Origin: Treponema sp. OMZ 798
GTDB taxonomy: Bacteria > Spirochaetota > Spirochaetia > Treponematales > Treponemataceae
Length of the DNA: 64,000 nucleotides
Assembly: GCF_024181385.1 (NCBI RefSeq)
Contig: NZ_CP051305.1
Coordinates: 372,001 to 436,000, forward strand
Direction of reading: 5' to 3'
In this document: piece after piece, positions 1-8,508 of the stretch
How positions within the stretch are numbered: the stretch's first letter is position 1
Layout: each line of letters opens with the position of its first letter
The notes under the pieces: model-generated
Seen by the model: the letters and a program-made list of their open reading frames with translations, nothing else
Told to the model about the DNA's origin: nothing
Databases searched by the model: none
Program-made: the position numbers and the translations under genes

Positions 1-684
1 GTCAAAAACTATTTTGCCGCTATTGAAGGCTATTATTCTATCCGCATATTTTTTTGCGGCCTCCATTTGGTGAAGACTTATAAGGCAGGCTATTTTTTTT
101 GTTACTGCAAATTCTTTAATATAGTTTAAAACTATTTCTGCAGACTGGGGATCGAGGGAGGCTATGGGTTCATCGCATAATAAAAGTTTCGGGTTTTGCA
201 TTAGGGCCCTTGCAATGCCTATCCTTTGCTTTTGGCCGCCGCTTAATTCGCTGCATCTTTGAAAGGCAAAGTCTTCCATGCCCACCGTCTTTAAAAGGGC
301 AAAGGCTCTTTCTTTTTCTTCTTCGGTATAAAGGCCTAAGGCTCCGCGGTAGGACGGAATTGAACCGAGGCAGCCGTGGAGGACGTTTTCGACGGCATTA
401 AGCCTCTCGACCAGATTATAGTTTTGAAAAATCATTCCTATCTTTGAGCGGTATTGTCTTAATGTTTTTCCTTTGAGTCTGTTTATTTTTTCTCCCAAAA
501 AAATCACTTCCCCCTCATCCGGCTCAACCAAGCGGTTTATACATCGCAGCATCGTGGATTTTCCGGCGCCGGAGAGCCCTATTATTGCGGCAATTTCTCC
601 TTCTTCTATTTTAAAAGAAATGCTTTGCAAGGCTCTTCGTCCTGAAGGATAAGTTTTTGAAATATTTTTAAGTTCAAGAATCAC
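1..684 (-). CDS. PhnC-like phosphonate-type ABC transporter ATPase (partial)
   Basis: ATP-binding subunit of an importer. The reading frame is open from a GTG start at 684 to the window edge, so 228 residues are seen and the C-terminus is missing. The GTG has a GGAGG ribosome site 9-13 bases upstream. Walker A is GLSGAGKST at residues 36-44, the ABC signature LSGGQ at 147-151 and Walker B CDEP around 170-173. The segments NLVERLNAVENVLHG and DEPIASLDPQSAE match the phosphonate PhnC subfamily rather than a generic ATPase. The binding-protein and permease genes would lie outside the window. The substrate is inferred from subfamily resemblance only; phosphonate, phosphate or another oxyanion are possible. 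Confidence 0.7.
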   Translation of the reverse strand, partial: MILELKNISKTYPSGRRALQSISFKIEEGEIAAIIGLSGAGKSTMLRCINRLVEPDEGEVIFLGEKINRLKGKTLRQYRSKIGMIFQNYNLVERLNAVENVLHGCLGSIPSYRGALGLYTEEEKERAFALLKTVGMEDFAFQRCSELSGGQKQRIGIARALMQNPKLLLCDEPIASLDPQSAEIVLNYIKEFAVTKKIACLISLHQMEAAKKYADRIIAFNSGKIVFD

Positions 685-697
685 AAGGCTGACCTCC

Positions 698-739
698 AAA
701 AAAAATTAAAGACTCTTCCTAAGTTTTTTAGAAAGAGTC
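698..739 (-). terminator. Rho-independent terminator downstream of argF
   Basis: An inverted repeat with arms GACTCTT and AAGAGTC (711-739) also pairs CTAA with TTAG inside. On the minus strand it is followed by a run of T (A-run at 698-705). It lies directly before the ribosome site of the PhnC-like gene, so that gene is either read through from argF or starts from a promoter within the hairpin block. Confidence 0.65.
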
Positions 740-742
740 TCA

Positions 743-864
743 GGTTAGCCGTCAAAATTTTTATGGCTAACCTTCGAGTTTTTCATAAGCCTTTATTCGT
801 GCGGAGGGTTTAATACCCTGATGCTCTGCATCGGGGTTGTTGATTTTTAACGGCTTATGAAAAA
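743..864 (-). repeat. Stacked inverted repeats in the argF 3' spacer
   Basis: Three hairpins are nested or stacked. A 13-bp perfect inverted repeat TTTTTCATAAGCC (779-791) pairs with 852-864. Inside it, a GATGC/GCATC stem with flanking C/G pairs occupies about 819-836. Next to it GGTTAGCC (743-750) pairs with GGCTAACC (765-772). No credible gene uses this stretch; a 62-codon minus-strand frame across it is low quality. It resembles an intergenic repeat element, but copy number cannot be judged from one window. Confidence 0.5.
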
Positions 865-887
865 CATCGTAAATAAAGTTTAAGAGA

Positions 888-1904
888 TTAGCACATTGTG
901 GCATACATAACGGCTTTGATTGTATGCATGCGGTTTTCGGCTTCGTCAAAAACAACCGATTTATGAGATTCGAAAACCTCGTTTGTTACTTCCATTTCGG
1001 GAAGACCGAATTTTTTGTGAATCTCCTGACCCTTTGTTGTCTTTAGGTCGTGGAAAGAGGGGAGGCAGTGTAAGAAGATTGCATCCTTGTCTGCATTGTC
1101 CATAGCGGCCTTGTTTACCTGATAGGGCTTTAAAAGCTTAATGCGCTCTTCCCATACGCTGTCGGGTTCACCCATAGATACCCAAATGTCGGTATAAAGA
1201 ACATGGGCACCCTTTGTTCCCTCATTTACGTTTTCTGTGAGGGTTACGCTTCCGCCTGTTTCGGCAGCGATCTTCTTTGCTTCGGCTACCAAGTCTTCGG
1301 TGGGGAAGAGGTGTTTGGGTGAACATGCAGTAAAGTGCATTCCCATCTTTACGCAGGCTATCATGAGGGAGTTGGCTACGTTGTTTCTGGCATCTCCCAT
1401 GTATGTGAATTTTAGCCCCTTCAAATATCCGAAGTTTTCTTCGATTGTAAGAAGGTCTGCAAGCATTTGAGTGGGGTGGAAAAGGTCGGTCAAGCCGTTC
1501 CATACGGGGACGCCTGAATACTCGGCCAAGGTTTCTACAAGCTCTTGGCTGAAACCTCTGTACTCGATACCGTCATACATTCTTCCCAAAACGCGGGCTG
1601 TGTCTTCGATAGATTCTTTGTGTCCCATCTGTGAGGAATTGGGGTCAAGGTAGGTAACGCCCATCCCTAAGTCATAACCTGCAACTTCAAAAGAGCAGCG
1701 TGTTCTTGTGGAGGTTTTTTCAAAAAGAAGAACGATGTTTTTTCCTTCGAGGTATCTGTGAGGAATTCCTGCCCTTTTCATGTCTTTAAAATTTTTTGAA
1801 AGGTTGAGTAAATAGCGGATTTCGTCTGTAGTAAAATCCAACAATTTTAGAAAGCTTCTTCCGCGCAAGTTCTTTGCGCTCTTTCCGCGAATTTCTTTAA
1901 GCAT
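888..1904 (-). CDS. argF: Ornithine carbamoyltransferase
   Basis: Transfers carbamoyl from carbamoyl phosphate to ornithine to give citrulline, or runs in reverse in the arginine deiminase pathway. The 338 residues match the family's usual length. Carbamoyl-phosphate-binding STRTR is at 65-69, HPTQ at 143-146, the ornithine-loop SMGE at 243-246 and catalytic HCLP at 279-282. The ATG at 1904 has AAGGAG 8 bases upstream. In oral treponemes arginine is degraded for ATP, so a catabolic (ArcB-like) role is plausible; the sequence alone does not separate the two uses. No arginine deiminase or carbamate kinase is beside it. Confidence 0.95.
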   Translation of the reverse strand: MLKEIRGKSAKNLRGRSFLKLLDFTTDEIRYLLNLSKNFKDMKRAGIPHRYLEGKNIVLLFEKTSTRTRCSFEVAGYDLGMGVTYLDPNSSQMGHKESIEDTARVLGRMYDGIEYRGFSQELVETLAEYSGVPVWNGLTDLFHPTQMLADLLTIEENFGYLKGLKFTYMGDARNNVANSLMIACVKMGMHFTACSPKHLFPTEDLVAEAKKIAAETGGSVTLTENVNEGTKGAHVLYTDIWVSMGEPDSVWEERIKLLKPYQVNKAAMDNADKDAIFLHCLPSFHDLKTTKGQEIHKKFGLPEMEVTNEVFESHKSVVFDEAENRMHTIKAVMYATMC

Positions 1905-1980
1905 AGTTTTAACTCCTTAAGATGCTATTGATGAATGAGAATAATATATCAGCTTTTGCAAAAATAATCCAGTACCTTTT

Positions 1981-2826
1981 TTATTCTCCTATTCTTCTCC
2001 AATGCCAACCGAATACGGAATGGGCATTGGTTACAACCATAAAGGCTTTAGGATCATTTTGGGCTAGATAGCTCTTTAGTTTTACAAAGTCCCGGCGGCT
2101 CATAACGGTTTGAATAACGGAGCGCTCTGCCTTTGTGTAGGCACCGGTTGCCTTGTAGACATTTGCCGAGCGACCGAGTTCTACCATAAACCGGCAAAGA
2201 TCATCGGGTTTATCGGTGTTTATTATACAGTATTTACTTACATTAAGGCCGTCAATTGTCGAATCTATAACAAGCCCGTTTATGATAACTCCTACAAGAG
2301 AGAACAAGGCTATTTCGGTTCCGTAGGCAAAACCTGCAAAGACGGTGATGGTGAAGTCCGTAAGTAAGCAGCCCTTCCCCAAATCGAGGCCGAAATATTT
2401 TTGAAAGATCATTGCAAAAATATCGCTTCCTCCGGTAGATGCATATTGATTCAAAACTATACCTACGCCGCCGCCGTAAAGGATAACGGCGATTATCAGC
2501 TGTAAAAATTTATCGTTTACAATCGGTCCTTGCAGGGGAACTAAAATTTCCAAAAGCCATACGGCTCCTGAAAGTCCGAGGCTTGCACAAACCGTTTTAA
2601 GACCGAATTTGTTTCCGATGATTAAAAAGCCCAAGGCAAACAAAAAAATGTTTACCACGACAAGCAGTGCCCCTGTAGAAAGCGGCAGGTATTTTGACAA
2701 TACCAAGGCCATACCGGTTGCTCCGCCCAAAGACAGTTTTGAAGGCAGCAAAAAGAAATGAATGCCTGATGCTATCATCAAAACTCCGCAAACAATGTAA
2801 AAAAAACTTAATAATTTTTCTTTCAT
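1981..2826 (-). CDS. YitT-family membrane protein with DUF2179 domain
   Basis: A 281-residue integral membrane protein of unknown function. The first ~200 residues hold about five to six hydrophobic segments, beginning at residue 7, with the family's Gly-rich stretch GGVGIVLNQYASTGGSD. The last ~75 residues form a soluble DUF2179-like domain (KYCIINTDKPDD onward). A ribosome site AAAGGA precedes the ATG at 2826. It sits between argF and a MATE exporter on the same strand with short gaps, but each has its own ribosome site and no shared pathway is evident. Confidence 0.85.
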   Translation of the reverse strand: MKEKLLSFFYIVCGVLMIASGIHFFLLPSKLSLGGATGMALVLSKYLPLSTGALLVVVNIFLFALGFLIIGNKFGLKTVCASLGLSGAVWLLEILVPLQGPIVNDKFLQLIIAVILYGGGVGIVLNQYASTGGSDIFAMIFQKYFGLDLGKGCLLTDFTITVFAGFAYGTEIALFSLVGVIINGLVIDSTIDGLNVSKYCIINTDKPDDLCRFMVELGRSANVYKATGAYTKAERSVIQTVMSRRDFVKLKSYLAQNDPKAFMVVTNAHSVFGWHWRRIGE

Positions 2827-2901
2827 CTTTTTTCCTTTAAAATAAAAATTAATCTATAGTTGTTATTTAAAATTGAAAATCCGCCAAGTCAAATCATCCG
2901 C

Positions 2902-4248
2902 TTATTTTTTTGCATCAAGAATCTTGGCTGCCTTTTTTTTCCATTTTCCCGAACAATAGTAAATGAAGGTTAAAAGACAGCCTGCAGCCGAACCGATAGA
3001 AACTGCCAACCAAATTCCGTCCGAGCCTAAGTATTTTGAAAGAAGAGCTGCTGCCGGTACCCTAAACACCCACATAGCCATCAGGGTTGAAATCATCGGG
3101 AAAACAGTTTCTCCCGCTCCGCGTACAACTCCATTCAAGGTAAAGGTTATCGTATTAAAAAAATATGCAGGGGCGACTATTATCAGGTATCGGGCTCCCA
3201 ATGCGATTACTTCGGGATTGTTTACAAAAAGATGCATAACGCTTTTGCCGAAAATAACTATTGCAGTAGTAGCCGTAACCGTAATTCCGAGACCTAAGAG
3301 TAATGAAGCATGTAAGCCCCTTTTTACCCTGTCCAATTTTCCGGCTCCTATGTTTTGCCCCGTAAATGATGAAAGGGCAACACCGATATTTAGGGCCGGC
3401 ATAACGATAAAACCGTCAAGTTTTCCTGCGGCCGAATAAGCTGCTGCCGTCTGTGTGCCGAAGGTGTTTACAATCGAAAGGAGGGCCATAAAGCCTCCTC
3501 CGACCAAGGCTTGCTGAATCCCTGAGGGGAAGCCCATTTTGACGGACTGTACACAGATAAGCTTATCGAACCTTAACTTAAAAAAGTTGAGTCTAAAAGC
3601 CTCATATTTTTTTCTCGAATACAGGATGAGCCAAAGGCATGAAACAAATTGGGCTATCACTGTTGCTATTGCAGCTCCTGCAATTCCCCATTTAAATGCT
3701 ATGACAAATAAACAGTCAAGGCCTATGTTTATTATGGTAGAAATTATCAGGGCATAAAGAGGTGTCATCGAGTCACCGAAACCTCTCAGCATTGAATTGA
3801 AGGCATTGTATATAAACAAAAAAATCATTCCGCTAAAGATGAGCCTTAGATAAATAAGGGCTTCTTCAAAGACATCCGAGGGAGTGTTCATCATCTTTAA
3901 AATATAGGGCGCAAAAAAGATTCCTATGACCGTAACTATAAGACCTGCCCAAAACAAGATCAATATACTTGTTTGAATTACCCTGTCTATTTCTTCATAT
4001 TTTTTTGCTCCTACAAATTGGGCTATTAAAATATTGCAGGCCATGGTAAAGCCTATGACAAGGGATATAAAAATAAACCATACCGGGAAGGAGATTCCTA
4101 CGGCGGCAAGGGCATGGTCGCCTATGTTTTTTCCTACTACAATGCTGTCAACCACATTATATAATTGCTGAAAGATATTGCCTAAAAGCATCGGTAAGGA
4201 AAAAAGCGTTATTTGCTTTAGCTCATTTCCTTGAGTTAAGTTTTTCAT
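2902..4248 (-). CDS. MATE-family multidrug/Na+ efflux protein
   Basis: A 448-residue polytopic inner-membrane antiporter expected to export cationic compounds using a Na+ or H+ gradient. Twelve hydrophobic segments can be traced in two halves. The N-terminal LFSLPMLLGNIFQQLYNVVDSIVVG, here spanning residues ~15-39, is typical of the family, as is the second-half start around GFPSGIQQAL. AAGGA precedes the ATG at 4248. The family is clear; the substrate cannot be predicted. Confidence 0.92.
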   Translation of the reverse strand: MKNLTQGNELKQITLFSLPMLLGNIFQQLYNVVDSIVVGKNIGDHALAAVGISFPVWFIFISLVIGFTMACNILIAQFVGAKKYEEIDRVIQTSILILFWAGLIVTVIGIFFAPYILKMMNTPSDVFEEALIYLRLIFSGMIFLFIYNAFNSMLRGFGDSMTPLYALIISTIINIGLDCLFVIAFKWGIAGAAIATVIAQFVSCLWLILYSRKKYEAFRLNFFKLRFDKLICVQSVKMGFPSGIQQALVGGGFMALLSIVNTFGTQTAAAYSAAGKLDGFIVMPALNIGVALSSFTGQNIGAGKLDRVKRGLHASLLLGLGITVTATTAIVIFGKSVMHLFVNNPEVIALGARYLIIVAPAYFFNTITFTLNGVVRGAGETVFPMISTLMAMWVFRVPAAALLSKYLGSDGIWLAVSIGSAAGCLLTFIYYCSGKWKKKAAKILDAKK

Positions 4249-4275
4249 AATTTGTGTCCTTATAAACTAAGAGGT

Positions 4276-7086
4276 TTATTTTGTTGTCATGTTTACGATA
4301 TCGCTGTGAGTTGAGGCCGTTTCAGTATCTGCAAGAAGCATATTCATTCTTTCAACATACATCTTTGAAGGCTCATCATCCGGGGCAACTTCCAAACACT
4401 TGTTAAAAAGGTTAAGGGCTTTTTGATATTCCCTTTGCCGGTAAAAGTCGATCGCATTTTCAAATATGCCTACGAGCCTTACCATTTCGGCAGGGGCCTC
4501 CGATTTTACTGCCATAACATTGTAAAGCTGAACCGGAGTATTGATACCTACAACCCTTACGCGGTCGAGGCGGCGGCCTAAGAAAGCATCATTAGTTTCG
4601 TTCCATGTAGATTCGGATGCCAATATCCATGTGCCGTATTTTTTGTTTACACCTTCAAGACGGGCTGCAAGGTTTACGTCATTTCCCATAATCGTGTAGT
4701 TCATCTTTTTTTCGGTGCCCATGTTTCCTACAACCATTTCTCCGGTGTTTATTCCTATGCGCGTAAAGATGGGCATGGGAATGTCTCCTGCGTCATAAAG
4801 CTGCTTATTGAGTTCTTTTTCTGCCTGCTTCATCCTGATTGCGGCAAGGCAAGCCCTGTAAGCATGATCCGGTAAGTCTGTCGGCGCTCCAAAAAAGGCT
4901 ACGATGGCATCTCCAATGTATTTATCTATTGTGCCTTTTTCATGTAGAATTAAATCGCTCATTTGTGTGAGGTAAACGTTTAAAACCGAAACTAAATGCT
5001 CAGGCGTAATTTTTTCCGAAAGGGTAGAGAAGGATTTTATGTCGGTGAACAGAGCCGTAATTCTTTTTTGTTCTCCGCCAAGAGTGAGTTTGTCGGGGTC
5101 GGAAATAATTTCGTTTACAACATCGTCCGAAAGATAAACACCGAAAGCCTTTCTTAAAAACCCCTTTTCTTTTTCGCTAAAAATAAAGTTAAGTAATAGA
5201 ATGACTATAAAGCTTACAACTACCGTTATAACCGGAAGAAAGAGCTGTAAGTATATCTTTCCGAATACAAATAAAAGGATTCCTAAGGAAAGAGTTAGGC
5301 TCAATAAAACTATTCCTAAAATAACTTTTACAAAACCTCTTTCTATTTTCTTTAGCATAAAGGCCGTAAATATTGCTATTACAAAAGCAAGGATTATTGA
5401 AACCCATTTCGGAATCGGAGTTATAAAATCCTCATTCATAATAGTATTATAAATATTGGCATGGGTACCTACATTGGGATAGGACTTCCAAAAGGGGTTA
5501 ACACCTAAATCGGAGGTTCCTACACCGCTGTAACCTATAATTGCAAAGGCATTGTTGCAAAAGCCGTTTATATAGTTTATGTGTTCCGAATAGTTTTTAT
5601 ATTCTTCTTTTGCATTTTTAAAGAGCTCTGCAACATAGGCATCTATATCGTCATATTGGTTTGATCCGCTCTGTTCTTTTATTTTTGCAAAAAGACCGTG
5701 TATTTCTTTATCGAAGTCTCCGCTTAAAAATTTGCTGTAGTGATCAAAAAAGGAATTACGCGCTGCGAAGTATTCTTTAAAATTTTGTTTGGATTTATTG
5801 AGAAGCTCTTTTTTCCACTCCCCAAGCCTTGCATATTCATCTTCCAGAGAACTAACCGCACTGTGATAAGAAAGATAGCCCTCCGATGTTCTGATTTGCA
5901 AATTTTTTATGGCTTCCAAAAGTGAAACTAAATTCTTTTCCATTATGTCGGCATAGGTAAGGGCATAAACCGATAGACTTTTAAAACTGCCGTTTTCGGG
6001 GTTGTCGGTATCGGCAAAGCGTTTTTTTAGCCAGTTGATTAAAAGGTTTCCATCCTCATCAAGAGGGATTATAAGATCCTTTCTTTTTTCCAAATCCGAC
6101 GGGTCTTTTGCATTTTTTAAAATGAGTTTCCTGCCCGACCGGATAATTTTTTCCGGTTCAAGGATGTGAAGTATAGGTGTGAAAACCAGCTGGCCTATGT
6201 ACTTGCCTTCATATTCCGTTAAAAGCGAAATGCGGCGGCGTACACCGTCTTCGTCTATAACCACGTTCGGAAATCCGGCTCCTCTTGCATGTTTGAGTAT
6301 CGGCATAATGGCCGGAGCCATTCCGTACTCTTCATTTGCTGCCCTGCGGTTTGCCAATGTTTCTTTTTTTAAAAGACCTGCTTCATCTTCGATATTGGTA
6401 AACAAGAAATTGTTATAGGCAAAGTCTTTTAGCTCCTTTGTTTCGCCGCTTATGTTTATATTTACTGCGTTTATGGTTAAAAAAGCGTTTTCGAAAAATC
6501 CTGTTGCAGCTCCCATATAGGCGTCATTATCTCGAAACACATTATGTTTAATTGAGTCGGAAAGCTCATCAATTCTTGATTCAAAATATTCGGACATATC
6601 CTGTCCTATCGTTTTTACTTCCGAAAGCGGAATGTTTTTGGTTGCTACTGCATCCGAAAAATCTTTTATATATTCTCCGAATTCCTGACGGACGGCTGCA
6701 TATTGTTTCGGTAATTCATGCTCTACATAGGTGTTGTTTGCACCCGTCCTTCCTGCGGACAGGTACTCAATATCGAAAACGGCAGCCTTACCGCCGGCTT
6801 CCTTTAAGCGGATTAAAACATCGGCTAAGACATCCCTCGACCAAGGCCATGAGCCGACTTGTTCTATAGAAAAGTCGTCGACATTTAAAAGAAGAATTTC
6901 GCTCTTTTCTTTGATTTCAGGTTTAAGTCTTAACATTGCATCGTAGACCTGATTTTCTATATTCCTTCCTAATTTAATAAAGCTGAAGGCCGTAAAAATT
7001 AAAAACATAATTATTGCTATTATAAAATTAAGATTATTTTGCAAAAAAACTGCAAATGCCGATTTACTCGTTTCTTTTTCGACCAT
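4276..7086 (-). CDS. CHASE2-domain adenylate/guanylate cyclase
   Basis: A 936-residue membrane sensor that should make cAMP or cGMP in response to an extracytoplasmic signal. An N-terminal membrane segment (~17-36) precedes a long extracytoplasmic CHASE2-type region to about residue 555. Three closely spaced membrane segments follow (~560-640), then a class III cyclase domain (~665-850). The metal-binding aspartates are visible: Asp682 in ALFTDIKSFS and Asp726 in IGDAIVAFFG. The conserved TRIGINTGEMVVGNMG and NYTIMGNDVNLAARLE segments are present. A TPR-like helical pair (AIDFYRQREYQKALNLFNKC) ends the protein. AGGAG precedes the ATG. Whether it is specific for ATP or GTP is not resolved here. 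Confidence 0.9.
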   Translation of the reverse strand: MVEKETSKSAFAVFLQNNLNFIIAIIMFLIFTAFSFIKLGRNIENQVYDAMLRLKPEIKEKSEILLLNVDDFSIEQVGSWPWSRDVLADVLIRLKEAGGKAAVFDIEYLSAGRTGANNTYVEHELPKQYAAVRQEFGEYIKDFSDAVATKNIPLSEVKTIGQDMSEYFESRIDELSDSIKHNVFRDNDAYMGAATGFFENAFLTINAVNINISGETKELKDFAYNNFLFTNIEDEAGLLKKETLANRRAANEEYGMAPAIMPILKHARGAGFPNVVIDEDGVRRRISLLTEYEGKYIGQLVFTPILHILEPEKIIRSGRKLILKNAKDPSDLEKRKDLIIPLDEDGNLLINWLKKRFADTDNPENGSFKSLSVYALTYADIMEKNLVSLLEAIKNLQIRTSEGYLSYHSAVSSLEDEYARLGEWKKELLNKSKQNFKEYFAARNSFFDHYSKFLSGDFDKEIHGLFAKIKEQSGSNQYDDIDAYVAELFKNAKEEYKNYSEHINYINGFCNNAFAIIGYSGVGTSDLGVNPFWKSYPNVGTHANIYNTIMNEDFITPIPKWVSIILAFVIAIFTAFMLKKIERGFVKVILGIVLLSLTLSLGILLFVFGKIYLQLFLPVITVVVSFIVILLLNFIFSEKEKGFLRKAFGVYLSDDVVNEIISDPDKLTLGGEQKRITALFTDIKSFSTLSEKITPEHLVSVLNVYLTQMSDLILHEKGTIDKYIGDAIVAFFGAPTDLPDHAYRACLAAIRMKQAEKELNKQLYDAGDIPMPIFTRIGINTGEMVVGNMGTEKKMNYTIMGNDVNLAARLEGVNKKYGTWILASESTWNETNDAFLGRRLDRVRVVGINTPVQLYNVMAVKSEAPAEMVRLVGIFENAIDFYRQREYQKALNLFNKCLEVAPDDEPSKMYVERMNMLLADTETASTHSDIVNMTTK

Positions 7087-7169
7087 AATTTCTCCTAATG
7101 CTTTATCAATTGAGGATTATAAATTTCATTATAATGTAAAAATTATTAAAAAACAAGCCTTTGTATCGA

Positions 7170-7198
7170 TAGACTTTTATTATATTTTGAGGTATTAT
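7170..7198 (+). promoter_or_regulatory. Candidate sigma-70 promoter for ackA
   Basis: TAGACT (7170-7175) and TATTAT (7193-7198) are 17 bp apart, about 40 bp before the ackA start. It lies in the spacer between the divergent cyclase and ackA genes. Confidence 0.45.
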
Positions 7199-7237
7199 AT
7201 TCAATAATATTACTTTTCATTTTTAAGGAGATATATA

Positions 7238-8431
7238 ATGAAGATATTGGTTATCAACTGCGGAAGCTCTTCTTTAAAGTATCAGCTAATCGATATGACT
7301 AACGAAGATGTTTTGGTAAAAGGCCTTGTCGAAAGAATTGGGATTGAAGGTTCACGTATTAAGCACGAAAAAAAAGGAATGGATGCCGTTTTAATTGAAG
7401 AAAAAATGGATGATCACAAAAAAGCAATTCAGCTTGTTTTGGAAGCCCTCATCGATAAAAATCACGGCGTTGTAAAATCTATGGACGAGATTACGGCTGT
7501 AGGTCACAGGGTAGTTCACGGCGGAGAAGAATTCAATAAGTCCGTTCTTTTAGACGACAGGGTAATGGCCGGTATCAAAGCTTGTATCGACCTTGCTCCT
7601 TTGCACAACCCTGCAAATATTATGGGAATTGAAGCCTGTAAGGCTCTTATGCCTGATACGCCTATGGTTGGTGTTTTTGATACTGCTTTTCATCAGACAA
7701 TGCCTGCCGAAAATTATATCTATGCTCTTCCCTACGAGTATTACGAAAAATACAAGATACGCCGCTACGGCTTCCACGGAACATCACACCGCTTTGTTTC
7801 GGAAAAAGCTGCCGAAACCCTTAAAAACACCTCACCGGATTTTAAGGTAATTACCTGCCACTTAGGAAACGGCTCCAGCTTGGCCGCTATCAAGGGCGGA
7901 AAATGTGTAGATACCTCCATGGGCCTTACCCCCCTTGAAGGTTTAGCAATGGGAACCCGCTCCGGAGACCTCGACCCTGCCATTCTTCCCTTTATTATGA
8001 ACAAGGAAAAACTCTCAGCCGATGACATGAGCAATGTTTTAAACAAAAAATCCGGCGTTTTGGGTATTTCCGGTGTAAGCAGCGACTTCAGGGATATTGA
8101 AGCTGCCGCCTCTCAGGGAAACAAGAGAGCTCAGCTCGCTTTGGATGTCTTCTGCAACAGGGTTAGAAAATACATAGCTTCCTATGCAGCTCAGCTCGGC
8201 GGAGTAGATGCCTTAGTATTTACAGCCGGTATAGGTGAAAACTCTATCGAGCTTCGAGAAAAAATCTGTCACGGCTTGGAATTCCTCGGCGTTGAACTTG
8301 ATTCCGAAAAGAACAAGGTAAGGGGAAAACTCACCGATGCAAGCAAGGCCTCATCAAAGGTTAAGGTGCTTATAATTCCTACAAATGAAGAGCTTATGAT
8401 TGCTAAGGACACAATGAGCTTAGTAAAATAA
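7238..8431 (+). CDS. ackA: Acetate kinase
   Basis: Converts acetyl phosphate and ADP to acetate and ATP, the main substrate-level ATP step of acetate fermentation. The 397 residues are of standard length. The N-terminal [14 protein letters not shown] and the mid-protein [21 protein letters not shown] and GNGSSLAAI motifs are all present, as is the C-terminal [21 protein letters not shown] precedes the ATG. It stands alone, followed by a strong hairpin at 8458-8493. Phosphotransacetylase is not in the window. Confidence 0.97.
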   Translation: MKILVINCGSSSLKYQLIDMTNEDVLVKGLVERIGIEGSRIKHEKKGMDAVLIEEKMDDHKKAIQLVLEALIDKNHGVVKSMDEITAVGHRVVHGGEEFNKSVLLDDRVMAGIKACIDLAPLHNPANIMGIEACKALMPDTPMVGVFDTAFHQTMPAENYIYALPYEYYEKYKIRRYGFHGTSHRFVSEKAAETLKNTSPDFKVITCHLGNGSSLAAIKGGKCVDTSMGLTPLEGLAMGTRSGDLDPAILPFIMNKEKLSADDMSNVLNKKSGVLGISGVSSDFRDIEAAASQGNKRAQLALDVFCNRVRKYIASYAAQLGGVDALVFTAGIGENSIELREKICHGLEFLGVELDSEKNKVRGKLTDASKASSKVKVLIIPTNEELMIAKDTMSLVK

Positions 8432-8457
8432 AAATTAAATAAAAATAAAGCTTAACC

Positions 8458-8493
8458 AAAACAGACTATAGATGTTATCCGATAGTCTGTTTT
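8458..8493 (+). terminator. Perfect 12-bp hairpin after ackA
   Basis: AAAACAGACTAT (8458-8469) pairs perfectly with ATAGTCTGTTTT (8482-8493) and is followed by TTTT-rich sequence. It ends only 15 bases before the start codon of the next gene, so it may act as a read-through terminator or a leader structure for that gene. Confidence 0.75.
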
Positions 8494-8508
8494 ATTTTGG
8501 AGGTTTAT

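Noticed and set aside
767..955. 62-codon frame downstream of argF
   Set aside because: Overlaps the argF 3' end and the stacked hairpins; no ribosome site.
1222..1653. Plus- and minus-strand frames inside argF
   Set aside because: Shadows of a confidently assigned gene in other frames.
2963..3439. 158-codon plus-strand frame inside the MATE gene
   Set aside because: Longest shadow in the window, but it lies wholly opposite a clear transporter gene and has a signature of antisense membrane codons.
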